Source: Sulfuricaulis sp040901545 (GTDB lineage Bacteria; Pseudomonadota; Gammaproteobacteria; Acidiferrobacterales; Sulfurifustaceae). From it: 64,000 nt of DNA. The first letter of the stretch is position 1. Each line of letters starts with the position of its first letter. Where the stretch lies: positions 248,001 to 312,000 of the forward strand of contig NZ_JBBDYL010000045.1 of NCBI RefSeq assembly GCF_040901545.1, read 5' to 3'. Below are positions 52,137 to 60,150 of this stretch, piece after piece. The notes under the pieces are model-generated. The model was not told the DNA's origin and ran no database searches. It was given only the letters and a program-made list of their open reading frames with translations. The position numbers were made by a program, and so were the translations under genes.

Positions 52137-52895
52137 ATGCCCGCGACGAATCATCCAAATTATTTCGGTCTTCAGGCTTTCCTGGGCCAACTCGACCCCA
52201 TCGGTACCGGTGTCGCGCTGGTCCTGCTCGGCATGTCGCTCATCGCGTGGTATCTCATCTTTGCGAAGGCGTGGCGCATCTGGCAAGCGCGCCGCCGCCG
52301 TGACGGCATTATCGTCCGCTTCTGGGACGCGCCCAACCTGAAAGAAGCCGCGCAGTTCCTGCGCGATCACCGCGCCGCCGAGCCGGCGGCGCGGCTCGCC
52401 TTCGGCGCGATCCAGGCCGCGGAGCATCGTCAGCAGCATCGCAGTCGCGCCGAGCGCCTGGGCGACCAAACGTCACTATCCGACCTCGTGGTGCGCACGC
52501 TGCGCCAGACGCTCGTGCGCGAAAACCTGCGGCTGGAATCGGGGCTCAGCGTGCTCGCCTCGATCGGCGCGGTGGCGCCGTTCGTGGGTCTGTTCGGCAC
52601 GGTCTGGGGCGTTTATCACGCGCTGCTCGGCATCGGCACCGGTGGCATCGCTACATTGGATAAAGTTGCCGGGCCCGTGGGCGAGGCGCTGATCATGACC
52701 GCCGCGGGCCTCGCGGTCGCGATCCCGGCGGTGCTCGCCTACAACGCCTTCACCCGCGCCAATCGCGTGATCGTGGCCGAGCTCGACGGCTTTGCGCACG
52801 ACCTGCATACCTGGCTCACCAGCGGCACCCGGCTCGACGGGCAGGCGGCGCCCGCCGTGCCGCTTAAACCCGCGCTCAAAGGAGTCCCGGCGTGA
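52137..52895 (+). CDS. exbB: TonB-system MotA/TolQ/ExbB proton channel protein
   Basis: Proton channel partner of ExbD. The 252 residues have three membrane helices, with IGAVAPFVGLFGTVWGVYHALLGIG and GPVGEALIMTAAGLAVAIPAVLAYNAF carrying the ExbB signature. The first 45 residues include the N-terminal helix. It is one base-quartet after tonB and its stop overlaps exbD (GTGA). ExbB and not TolQ is assigned from the TonB neighbour. Confidence 0.92.
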   Translation: MPATNHPNYFGLQAFLGQLDPIGTGVALVLLGMSLIAWYLIFAKAWRIWQARRRRDGIIVRFWDAPNLKEAAQFLRDHRAAEPAARLAFGAIQAAEHRQQHRSRAERLGDQTSLSDLVVRTLRQTLVRENLRLESGLSVLASIGAVAPFVGLFGTVWGVYHALLGIGTGGIATLDKVAGPVGEALIMTAAGLAVAIPAVLAYNAFTRANRVIVAELDGFAHDLHTWLTSGTRLDGQAAPAVPLKPALKGVPA

Positions 52896-53311
52896 TCGGT
52901 TCCTTCGACGAAAACAACCTCTCGCGCCCGATGAGCGAGATCAACGTGACGCCGCTGGTGGACGTGATGCTGGTGCTGCTGGTCGTCTTCATCCTCACCG
53001 CGCCGCTGTTCACGCATTCGATCCGGGTCAATCTGCCGCAGACTCACGCGCAGCCGAATAACGAGAAGCCCGAGACCGTCACGCTCGCCATCGACGAACA
53101 CGGCGTCTTCTTCTGGAACAACCGGCCGCTCGACCGCGCGGCGCTGTCGCGCGCGCTCGCGCAGACCGCGCCACAAGAGCCCCAACCGGTGCTGCACGTG
53201 CGCGCCGACCGCGACACCCGCTATCAGCTCATCGCCGAGATCATGGCCGAGGCCAAGCGCGCCGGGCTGGAGCGTATCGGCCTCGTGACCGATCCGGGCG
53301 CCGGAAAATAA
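52892..53311 (+). CDS. exbD: TonB-system ExbD protein
   Basis: Peptidoglycan-facing partner of ExbB; 139 residues. The single helix (about 26-45) follows MSEINVTPLVDVMLVLLVVFIL, with the proton-carrying Asp in PLVDVMLVLL. The rest is the periplasmic domain ending with ALERIGLVTDPGAGK-type sequence. The GTG start at 52892 sits in a GTGA overlap with the exbB stop. Confidence 0.92.
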   Translation: MIGSFDENNLSRPMSEINVTPLVDVMLVLLVVFILTAPLFTHSIRVNLPQTHAQPNNEKPETVTLAIDEHGVFFWNNRPLDRAALSRALAQTAPQEPQPVLHVRADRDTRYQLIAEIMAEAKRAGLERIGLVTDPGAGK

Positions 53312-53326
53312 TCGGGGAAAAGCATC

Positions 53327-55261
53327 ATGCAACGTTATCTCGTCTCGCTGTTATCGCTGTTATTCATCCTGGCGGGTGCGGTTCCGGCCCGGGCGGCGGA
53401 GCCGGCCCAGACCGCGCTGCACCTGCTCGATTACGTGGCGGTGGATTACGCCGAGGCGGTCGAGAACGGTAGGGTGAAGAACGCCGACGAGTACCGGGAG
53501 ATGCGCGAGTTCGCCGCCCAGGTGCAAGTCCTGATTCAGGGGTTGCCGGAAAACGCGGCGCGGCCAAAGCTCCTCTCGGAGGCTTCCGCGCTCGCGGGCC
53601 ACGTCGACGCCAAGGCTTCCCCCGCCGAGGTTGCGGCCCAGGCGACGGCCTTGCGCTGGGCGCTGATCCACGTGTACAACCTTCAGATTGCGCCTAAAGC
53701 CGCCCCGGACCTGAAAGCCGGCGCGTCGCTTTATAAGGAATACTGCGCCGCCTGCCACGGCGCCGAGGGGCACGGCGACGGGCCGGCCGGGCAGGGGCTC
53801 GACCCCGCGCCATCGAACTTTCACGATGCCGAACGCATGGCGAGCCGCAGCGCGAACGGCCTTTACAACACGATTACGCTCGGCGTGAACGGCACCGGTA
53901 TGGCCGCGTACGGGCACCTGAGCGAAAATGTCCGCTGGGCGCTGGCGTTTTACGTCGCCAATTTCGTCCCGAACGAGGCGGCGCGCGAACGCGGCGCGGC
54001 ATTGTGGACCGCGGGCAAGGGACGCGACAACTTTCCCGATCTGAAAAATGTGGCGACGCTCTCCGCGAACGAGGCTAGGGAGCGTCTCGGCGACGATGGC
54101 GTGGCGCTACAGGCGTACCTGCGCGCGAACCCGCAGGCCATGGTGACGGCGAAACCGTCCCCCATCGAGTTCGCTATCGCCACGCTCGACAAGAGTCTCG
54201 AAGCCTATCGCGCGAGCCGGCGCGCGGAGGCGGCGCAGCTCGCCATCCAGGCCTATCTCGAGGGTTTCGAGCTGGTTGAGTCGAGCCTGCGCAACGTGGA
54301 CGCCGAATTGATGACGCGCACCGAGCGCGAAATGATGGGGTATCGCGCCTTGTTGCAGTCGGGCGCGGATATCCAACAGGCCGAAAAGCAGGCGGCCGTG
54401 GTGCAGGGACTGCTTATTGAGGCCCGCGAAAAACTCGACAATACCCAGCTCTCATCCGCCACGACTTTTGTCAGTGCTCTTGTCATTCTGTTGCGCGAGG
54501 GTGCCGAGGCGATCCTGGTCGTGGCCGCGATCCTCGCTTTCCTGACGCGCGCCGGCCGCACCGAGGCGCGCCGCTGGGTGCACGCGGGCTGGATCGCGGC
54601 GTTGGTGCTGGGTTTCGTCACTTGGGTGGTATCGAGTTACCTGGTGGAAATTTCAGGCGCCGGCCGCGAAATCACCGAAGGCGTGACCGCCCTGGTCGCA
54701 GCGGCGATGCTGCTCTACGTCGGCTATTGGCTGCACAGCAAATCACACAGCCAAGCATGGCAGAAGTTCATCGCCGACAAGGTCAGCGGCGCCCTATCCA
54801 GGGGAACGGTATGGACCCTGGCGCTCATCTCTTTCCTCGCGGTGTATCGCGAGGCCTTCGAGACCGTGCTGTTCTATCAGGCGCTGGCGGCACAGGCGGG
54901 ACCTGAGGGCCACGGTGCGTTGTTCGGTGGACTGGCGCTGGCCTCGGTGCTGATCATCGCGGTGGCCTGGGCGATTCTGCGGGCGAGCGTAAAACTGCCC
55001 ATCGGCCTGTTCTTCTCCGTCTCGGGCATCGTGCTGCTGGTGCTCGCGGTGGTCTTCACCGGCCAGGGCATCGCTGCGTTGCAGGAGGCAGGCAAGATCG
55101 GCGCTGACGCCGTCAATTTCATCGCTGTTCCCATGCTCGGGATTTATCCCACCTTGCAGACGCTGGGTGCGCAGGCCGCGGCGTTGATTTTGAGCGTTTT
55201 CGGCCTGTGGTGGGCCATGCGCAAGGGAAAGCCCGTTATGGACGATACAGGGGAGAAATGA
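53327..55261 (+). CDS. Cytochrome c/FTR1 fusion, high-affinity iron permease
   Basis: Inner-membrane iron importer of 644 residues. After a signal peptide (1-24) there is a periplasmic region with one class I cytochrome c domain (about 128-210, haem motif CAACH at about 139-143). FTR1 permease domain from about 385: REGAEAILVVAAILAFL (REGxE, about 390) and VYREAFETVLFYQAL (the second acidic motif, REAFE). About seven membrane helices follow. Bacterial cytochrome-FTR1 fusions are thought to oxidise Fe(II) before permeation. It lies 15 bases after exbD. Confidence 0.9.
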   Translation: MQRYLVSLLSLLFILAGAVPARAAEPAQTALHLLDYVAVDYAEAVENGRVKNADEYREMREFAAQVQVLIQGLPENAARPKLLSEASALAGHVDAKASPAEVAAQATALRWALIHVYNLQIAPKAAPDLKAGASLYKEYCAACHGAEGHGDGPAGQGLDPAPSNFHDAERMASRSANGLYNTITLGVNGTGMAAYGHLSENVRWALAFYVANFVPNEAARERGAALWTAGKGRDNFPDLKNVATLSANEARERLGDDGVALQAYLRANPQAMVTAKPSPIEFAIATLDKSLEAYRASRRAEAAQLAIQAYLEGFELVESSLRNVDAELMTRTEREMMGYRALLQSGADIQQAEKQAAVVQGLLIEAREKLDNTQLSSATTFVSALVILLREGAEAILVVAAILAFLTRAGRTEARRWVHAGWIAALVLGFVTWVVSSYLVEISGAGREITEGVTALVAAAMLLYVGYWLHSKSHSQAWQKFIADKVSGALSRGTVWTLALISFLAVYREAFETVLFYQALAAQAGPEGHGALFGGLALASVLIIAVAWAILRASVKLPIGLFFSVSGIVLLVLAVVFTGQGIAALQEAGKIGADAVNFIAVPMLGIYPTLQTLGAQAAALILSVFGLWWAMRKGKPVMDDTGEK

Positions 55262-55350
55262 AACTCAAGGGTTAACAGTATAAGCACTGCCAGCCAACGA
55301 GCCTTCGCTTAAGTAGCCAGCCTCGCGTTCTAATCTTTTACGAGGAATAC

Positions 55351-57573
55351 ATGCAACTTAAGCATAAGCCGCTGATGGCGGTAATTTTGATGACGCTGAT
55401 ATTACCGACAGTGAATGCCGAAGAAGACAAGGATGCGCAGGCCTCATCCGGCGCGGCCGATGCCACCCTGCCCGAAATCGTCGTGCAGGCCGACCGGGAC
55501 GACTTCGAGGCGCGCCAGACCGCACCGGCCACGCGTCTGGTCTATGGCCGGGAGGAGCTGGACCGCATGAACGAACTGACCGTGGGTGATTACCTGCGGC
55601 GCCTGCCGAGCGTCACCTTCACCGGCCCCCCCGGCACTCCCAAGGACGTGCGCCTGCGCGGCATGGACAAGGGTTACACCCAGATACTCATTGACGGCGA
55701 GCCGGTGCCGGGCGGCGGCAAGGAGCGCCAGATCCAGGTGGACCGCCTGCCGCTCGACATAGTGGAGCGCATCGAGATCATCCGCGCCCCGACCGCGGAC
55801 CTGCCCAACGAGGGGTTGGCCGGCACCATCAACATCGTGCTGCGCGACGCGCCCACTACGCGTGTCACCGGTGGGCGTTTGGTCACCGGCCGGGTGTTCG
55901 GCGAAAAGACCCACAAGGACACCTGGAATGTTTCCGGCCAGTACGGCGATGCGACCGGCGATGTGCGGTGGCTTTTCAACGCCTCGGTGGGACAACGCGG
56001 CGAACTGAAGACCAAATCGAAGAGCGAGGAAGGTTTTGTCGCGGCCACCGGCGTGCGCAACAGCTGGAAGGACGAATTCGAGGACGAGCGCACCACTTCC
56101 GACGGCCTGGATTTCTCGCCGCGCGTGAACGTGAAACTCGACGGCGGTGACGAACTGGTGCTGACGTCTTTCTTTTCGCGCACCGATGAAACCAAGACCA
56201 GGCACGTGGACAAGTTCAAGTACAACACGCCGGCCACCGGCGCGGACTACGTGGGCGACGGGACCCGGGACGAAACCGAGGACAAGCTGCGCGAGATCGC
56301 GCGCCTGCGCGCGGAATGGAAACACAAGCTGGCCGGCAATGGTTCCCTGTCCGTTTATGCCGCCGTGCAACGCGGTGGCGAGGAGAAAGACAAAACCACG
56401 CTCGAATACAACGCCGCCGGCGCGCTGACCAAGACCGCCGTGGAGGATGCCGAGCAGGACGAGGGTGAATGGTTCACCGGACTTAAGTGGAGCCGGACGC
56501 TCGGCCGCCACCAGCTCGGCACCGGTCTGGAGTACGCCGACAAGTCGCGCGAGGACGTCAAGGTCACCACCGAAAACGGCGTCCCCAAGACATCCGGTCG
56601 GGGCGACAACTTCGACATCCGGGAGCAACGCTGGACCGCCTTCCTCCAGGACGAGATCGGGCTCGGCGCCGCGCACGTCCTCACCCCCGGTCTGCGCGCG
56701 CAGCGGATTGCCCGCGAGGCCGAGGCCGGCGGCCAGAGCTTCCCCGGGAGCTTCAACGCGGTTTCGCCGTCGCTGCATTATCTATGGCGCGTAAACGGCC
56801 GCAACAACCTGCGCGCCAGCGTCACCGAGACCTTCAAGCCGCCCAAGTTCGACGACCTGTCGCCGCTGACCGAGACCAAGACCGGCACGCTGACCGACCC
56901 GGACAAGTCCGGCAACCCCGACCTGAAACCGGAAACGGCCACGGGCTGGGAGCTGGGCTGGGAGCATTTTCTGCCGCGCCACGGCGGCGTGTTCGGCGCC
57001 AACCTGTTTTACCGCGACATCCATGACAAGGTGGAAAGCCGCACCGCGCTGGGGGACACACGCTACGTCAGCCGCCCGCAGAACGTGGGCGACGCCGGGG
57101 TCTGGGGCGTGGAGCTGGACGCGCGGCCGCGCATGGATATCTGGGGGATGCCGGAACTGATGTTGCGCTTCAATTACACCCGGCTTTATTCCGAACTCGT
57201 GGACAGCGTGACCGGCATCGAGACGCGCATCAAGGACCAGCCGCCGTACGTCTACAACGTCGGCTTCGACTGGCAGCTGCCGCGCTGGGACGCGGCCTGG
57301 GGCGTGAACTACAACTACACGCCGCGCTTCGTGAAGAACCCCGCCGAGCCGCTCAAGCTGGACGTCGAGCCCGAGCAGAAATTGCTGGACCTCTACGTCA
57401 TGAAACGCTTGAGCAAAACCGCGGCGCTGCGGCTGACGGCCGCGAACCTGCTCGACATGAAAAAAGACAAGGACAAGTCCGAGTTCAACGCGTCCGGCCA
57501 GCTCACCAAGAAGACCCTGGAAGTCGAGCGCGGCGGTCCGGCCGTGTTCGTGGCGCTGGAAGGCAAATGGTAA
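55351..57573 (+). CDS. TonB-dependent outer-membrane receptor
   Basis: Outer-membrane barrel of 740 residues importing a ferric chelate or similar ligand. A signal peptide (about 1-24) is followed by a plug domain with TLPEIVVQAD (probable TonB box), NELTVGDYLRRLPSVTF and IVERIEIIRAPTADLPNEGLAGTINIVL, then a beta barrel that ends VFVALEGKW with a terminal aromatic. The substrate is not recognisable by eye. The ribosome binding site GAGGAATAC is good. It shares the run with TonB/ExbBD and redox genes. Confidence 0.9.
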   Translation: MQLKHKPLMAVILMTLILPTVNAEEDKDAQASSGAADATLPEIVVQADRDDFEARQTAPATRLVYGREELDRMNELTVGDYLRRLPSVTFTGPPGTPKDVRLRGMDKGYTQILIDGEPVPGGGKERQIQVDRLPLDIVERIEIIRAPTADLPNEGLAGTINIVLRDAPTTRVTGGRLVTGRVFGEKTHKDTWNVSGQYGDATGDVRWLFNASVGQRGELKTKSKSEEGFVAATGVRNSWKDEFEDERTTSDGLDFSPRVNVKLDGGDELVLTSFFSRTDETKTRHVDKFKYNTPATGADYVGDGTRDETEDKLREIARLRAEWKHKLAGNGSLSVYAAVQRGGEEKDKTTLEYNAAGALTKTAVEDAEQDEGEWFTGLKWSRTLGRHQLGTGLEYADKSREDVKVTTENGVPKTSGRGDNFDIREQRWTAFLQDEIGLGAAHVLTPGLRAQRIAREAEAGGQSFPGSFNAVSPSLHYLWRVNGRNNLRASVTETFKPPKFDDLSPLTETKTGTLTDPDKSGNPDLKPETATGWELGWEHFLPRHGGVFGANLFYRDIHDKVESRTALGDTRYVSRPQNVGDAGVWGVELDARPRMDIWGMPELMLRFNYTRLYSELVDSVTGIETRIKDQPPYVYNVGFDWQLPRWDAAWGVNYNYTPRFVKNPAEPLKLDVEPEQKLLDLYVMKRLSKTAALRLTAANLLDMKKDKDKSEFNASGQLTKKTLEVERGGPAVFVALEGKW

Positions 57574-57596
57574 TTCAACAATCGAGGAGAACATCC

Positions 57597-58385
57597 ATGC
57601 GACTCAATCTGAAAGCCCGTGACTGGCACGTCTGGGTATCGGTCATTCTGATCGTTCCCATATTGCTGGTGGCGCTGACCGCCGTCTTTCTGGCCCACGA
57701 GCACGAACTCGGTCTCAAAAACGTGGATATCACCCGCGCCGTGGCGTGGCTGCCGGGTTACCGCGAAGCGCCGGCCGACGAGCGCCGGACCGTGCGTACC
57801 AGCCTGGCGCTTGCGGACGGCACACAGTGGATCGGCACCAAGGCCGGGCTGTACCAGATGCGGCAGGGACGTGCCGACGCGGTCCGGGAAATCGGCCATA
57901 CCGAGATACGCGACATCGTGGCGGCGCCGTTCGGGCTGGTGGCGGCGGCCAAAAACGGCGTCTGGGTGCAGGGACGTAACGGCTGGACCAAGACCGTCGC
58001 GGGCGATGCCTGGAGCGCCAATCGCCAACCGGACGGCAGCGTGGTCGTTGCGCTCAAGGACGAAGGCCTGATGACGAGCCGTGACGGCGTCAACTGGCAA
58101 GCCGCGCCGGCGGCGCAGCAGGCACTGGCCGTCGTGCCGGCCGATAAAACAATGGCGAAGCGCGTCAGCTTCGCCAATCTCGTCATGGACGTGCACACCG
58201 GCAAGGCCTTCCTCGGCAAGCAAGCCGAGTGGATCTGGATCGATCTGGTCGGCGGCGTCATGGTCTTCCTCGGCATCACCGGCATGCTGCTTTGGTGGCG
58301 CTCTCAGCGGCGTCACACGGCCCTGCTCGAGGAGGAAAATCGCGCGTTGCGGGCCTCACTGCCGAAGCAGCCAGAGGCGGGATGA
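57597..58385 (+). CDS. Two-helix membrane protein with periplasmic repeat domain (PepSY-associated type)
   Basis: Product of 262 residues with membrane helices at about 12-34 and 210-230 and an intervening periplasmic region. That region has short blade-like repeats: ADGTQWIGTKAGLYQMRQGR, PFGLVAAAKNGVWVQGRNG, PDGSVVVALKDEGLMTSRDG, as in a beta-propeller. Its N terminus (LNLKARDWHVWVSVILIVPILLVALTAVFLAH) and the final VGGVMVFLGITGMLLWWRSQRR resemble PepSY-associated membrane proteins of iron loci. The ATG 57597 follows GAGGAGA. The stop overlaps the next gene (ATGA). Function unknown; ligand or electron sensing is inference. Confidence 0.7.
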   Translation: MRLNLKARDWHVWVSVILIVPILLVALTAVFLAHEHELGLKNVDITRAVAWLPGYREAPADERRTVRTSLALADGTQWIGTKAGLYQMRQGRADAVREIGHTEIRDIVAAPFGLVAAAKNGVWVQGRNGWTKTVAGDAWSANRQPDGSVVVALKDEGLMTSRDGVNWQAAPAAQQALAVVPADKTMAKRVSFANLVMDVHTGKAFLGKQAEWIWIDLVGGVMVFLGITGMLLWWRSQRRHTALLEEENRALRASLPKQPEAG

Positions 58386-59626
58386 CGCATACCATCTGGG
58401 CGCTGGTTATCGTCGCCGCCGGCCTGACTTCGTGGACGGCGGCCGTGTTCGCCGGCGGGCTGGCATGGCGGCTGCGCGCGAGCCTGCGCGTCCACTTTGC
58501 CCGCCAGGCACGATGGCCGTTGCGGTTGCGGGTCGTCGAGCGCGAGGATTTCGGTCCCGACCTGTTCCGCCTCGTGCTGGCGCGCGATGGCTGGTGGCGT
58601 CGGCTGCCGGCGTTCGCCGCGGGTCAGTATTTGACCGTCATGCTCCCCGACGGCGCCGCGCGCCGTTGCTACTCGCTCGCGAGCTGGCAGCGCCGTCCAC
58701 GCCGTTATGAGCTCGCCATCCGGCGCGAGGCCGGGGGTTTGGTGTCGCAATGGCTGTATGCGAACGCGCAGCCCGGTTGTCGCATCGCCGTCGAGCCGCC
58801 GCGCGGAACGTTCGTGCTGAAACCGGAAGATGTCCGTGACCGGGAGGTCAGTTTGATCGCGGGCGGCATCGGCATCACGCCGTTACGCGCGATGGTGCAC
58901 CGGCTTGTCACGGTCCGGCGCATGGATCAACGGCAACGCCTGACTCTCTTTTATTGCGTGAGGCATGAACAGGAACTCATGTATCGCGCCGAGTTCGAGC
59001 AACTGGCCGGACAAGTGCCATGGTTTCGTTTTGTGCCGCTCATCTCGCGACCCGCGACGGACTGGTTGGGACGGCGTGGCCGGATCGACGCCAGCGTGAT
59101 CAGTGCCGGGATTCCCCGACCCGAGGCCGCCGCGTTTTTTCTGTGCGCTTCGAACAAGATGCTCGAACACGCGATCTCGGTGTTGCGTGGTCTGGGCGCA
59201 CCGGATTCGCACATTCACCACGAACGATTCTCCGCCGATACCGAAAATACGGATACGCGCAGTTATCAGATCGTCATCAATGGCACCGCGGCGCCCGCGT
59301 TCCAGGCGCAGTCGTCGTTGTTATGTTTCTTCGAGCAGCACAAGCTGCCGATCGCCGCCGATTGCCGTGCCGGGGCCTGCGGCCTGTGTCGCCTGAGGCT
59401 TGTCGAAGGTGAGGTGGCATGGACCATACCGCCGGAGACCGATCCCGGTCCGGGACAGATTCTTGCCTGCTGCACCGTGCCGCGCGGCGATCTGCGATTA
59501 CAGCTGGGTGGCGCAACCGGGGTTCCGGAAACACGCGCCAGGACCACCGGCGATGCCAATGGTCGGGTTGCGCCGGTACAAGATGTGCAATGGCACCATA
59601 CTGAAAACAGGAGCGACAAGTCATGA
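58382..59626 (+). CDS. Membrane-anchored ferredoxin-NAD(P) reductase with C-terminal 2Fe-2S domain
   Basis: Redox enzyme of 414 residues with a membrane helix at about 4-26, a FAD-binding domain (RCYSLASWQRRP, R-x-Y-S), a NAD(P) domain (AGGIGITPLRAMVHR), and a plant-type ferredoxin domain at the end (DCRAGACGLC, C-x4-C-x2-C, with the distal cysteine in ILACCTV). This is the layout of phenol-hydroxylase or siderophore-reductase type electron carriers. In this locus it probably reduces ferric iron or its carrier at the inner membrane. Start and stop overlaps (ATGA on both sides) tie it to its neighbours. Confidence 0.87.
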   Translation: MTHTIWALVIVAAGLTSWTAAVFAGGLAWRLRASLRVHFARQARWPLRLRVVEREDFGPDLFRLVLARDGWWRRLPAFAAGQYLTVMLPDGAARRCYSLASWQRRPRRYELAIRREAGGLVSQWLYANAQPGCRIAVEPPRGTFVLKPEDVRDREVSLIAGGIGITPLRAMVHRLVTVRRMDQRQRLTLFYCVRHEQELMYRAEFEQLAGQVPWFRFVPLISRPATDWLGRRGRIDASVISAGIPRPEAAAFFLCASNKMLEHAISVLRGLGAPDSHIHHERFSADTENTDTRSYQIVINGTAAPAFQAQSSLLCFFEQHKLPIAADCRAGACGLCRLRLVEGEVAWTIPPETDPGPGQILACCTVPRGDLRLQLGGATGVPETRARTTGDANGRVAPVQDVQWHHTENRSDKS

Positions 59627-60078
59627 ATGAAAGTGAAAAGTCCAAGGCCATCGAGGCATTGAACAAGATTCTCGAGCTCGAAATGGCGGGCGCGGTGCGC
59701 TATTCGCACTACTCCCTGATGGTTTACGGCTATAACCGCATCCCCATCGTCGACTGGTTGCGCGCGCAGGCTCAGGAGTCCCTGGGCCACGCGCAGCGCG
59801 CGGGCGAGCTCGTTACCGCGCTCGGCGGCCATCCTTCGCTCGCCATCGGTCCGCTGCTCGAGACGCACAAGCATGATGTCGGCGACATCCTGCGTGAATC
59901 GCTGACGCACGAGCGCGAGGGTCTGGAGGCGTATCGCCGCTTGCTCGGCATCGCCGCCGGCAAATCGGTGCTGCTCGAGGAATACACGCGTGAATTGATC
60001 GCCAAGGAAGAGATGCACGTCGCCGAGGTGGACAAGATGCTGCGCCGGCCCGGCGAGATCGGCGTGTTCGCCGGGTGA
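59623..60078 (+). CDS. Bacterioferritin-like iron storage protein
   Basis: Four-helix ferritin-like protein of 151 residues. Ferroxidase ligands are all present: LELEMAGAVRY (Glu), AQESLGHAQRA (E-x2-H), THEREGLEAY and IAKEEMHVAEV (E-x2-H). It matches the bacterioferritin family in length, though the sequence differs from classical Bfr and may be a bacterioferritin-like or Dps-related form. It overlaps the reductase gene by four bases (ATGA), which suggests iron arriving from that reductase is stored here; this is inference. Confidence 0.85.
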   Translation: MNESEKSKAIEALNKILELEMAGAVRYSHYSLMVYGYNRIPIVDWLRAQAQESLGHAQRAGELVTALGGHPSLAIGPLLETHKHDVGDILRESLTHEREGLEAYRRLLGIAAGKSVLLEEYTRELIAKEEMHVAEVDKMLRRPGEIGVFAG

Positions 60079-60150
60079 GAGGCCGTGACGGTGCTATTGG
60101 CCGGGAGAGATGAGCTAGTATAGATAACAAACAACCGTGGTGGCCCCAAG

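Noticed and set aside
55444..56778. Minus-strand open frame of 444 codons opposite the TonB receptor
   Set aside because: No motifs; composition matches a shadow of the receptor gene, which has signal peptide, plug and barrel features.
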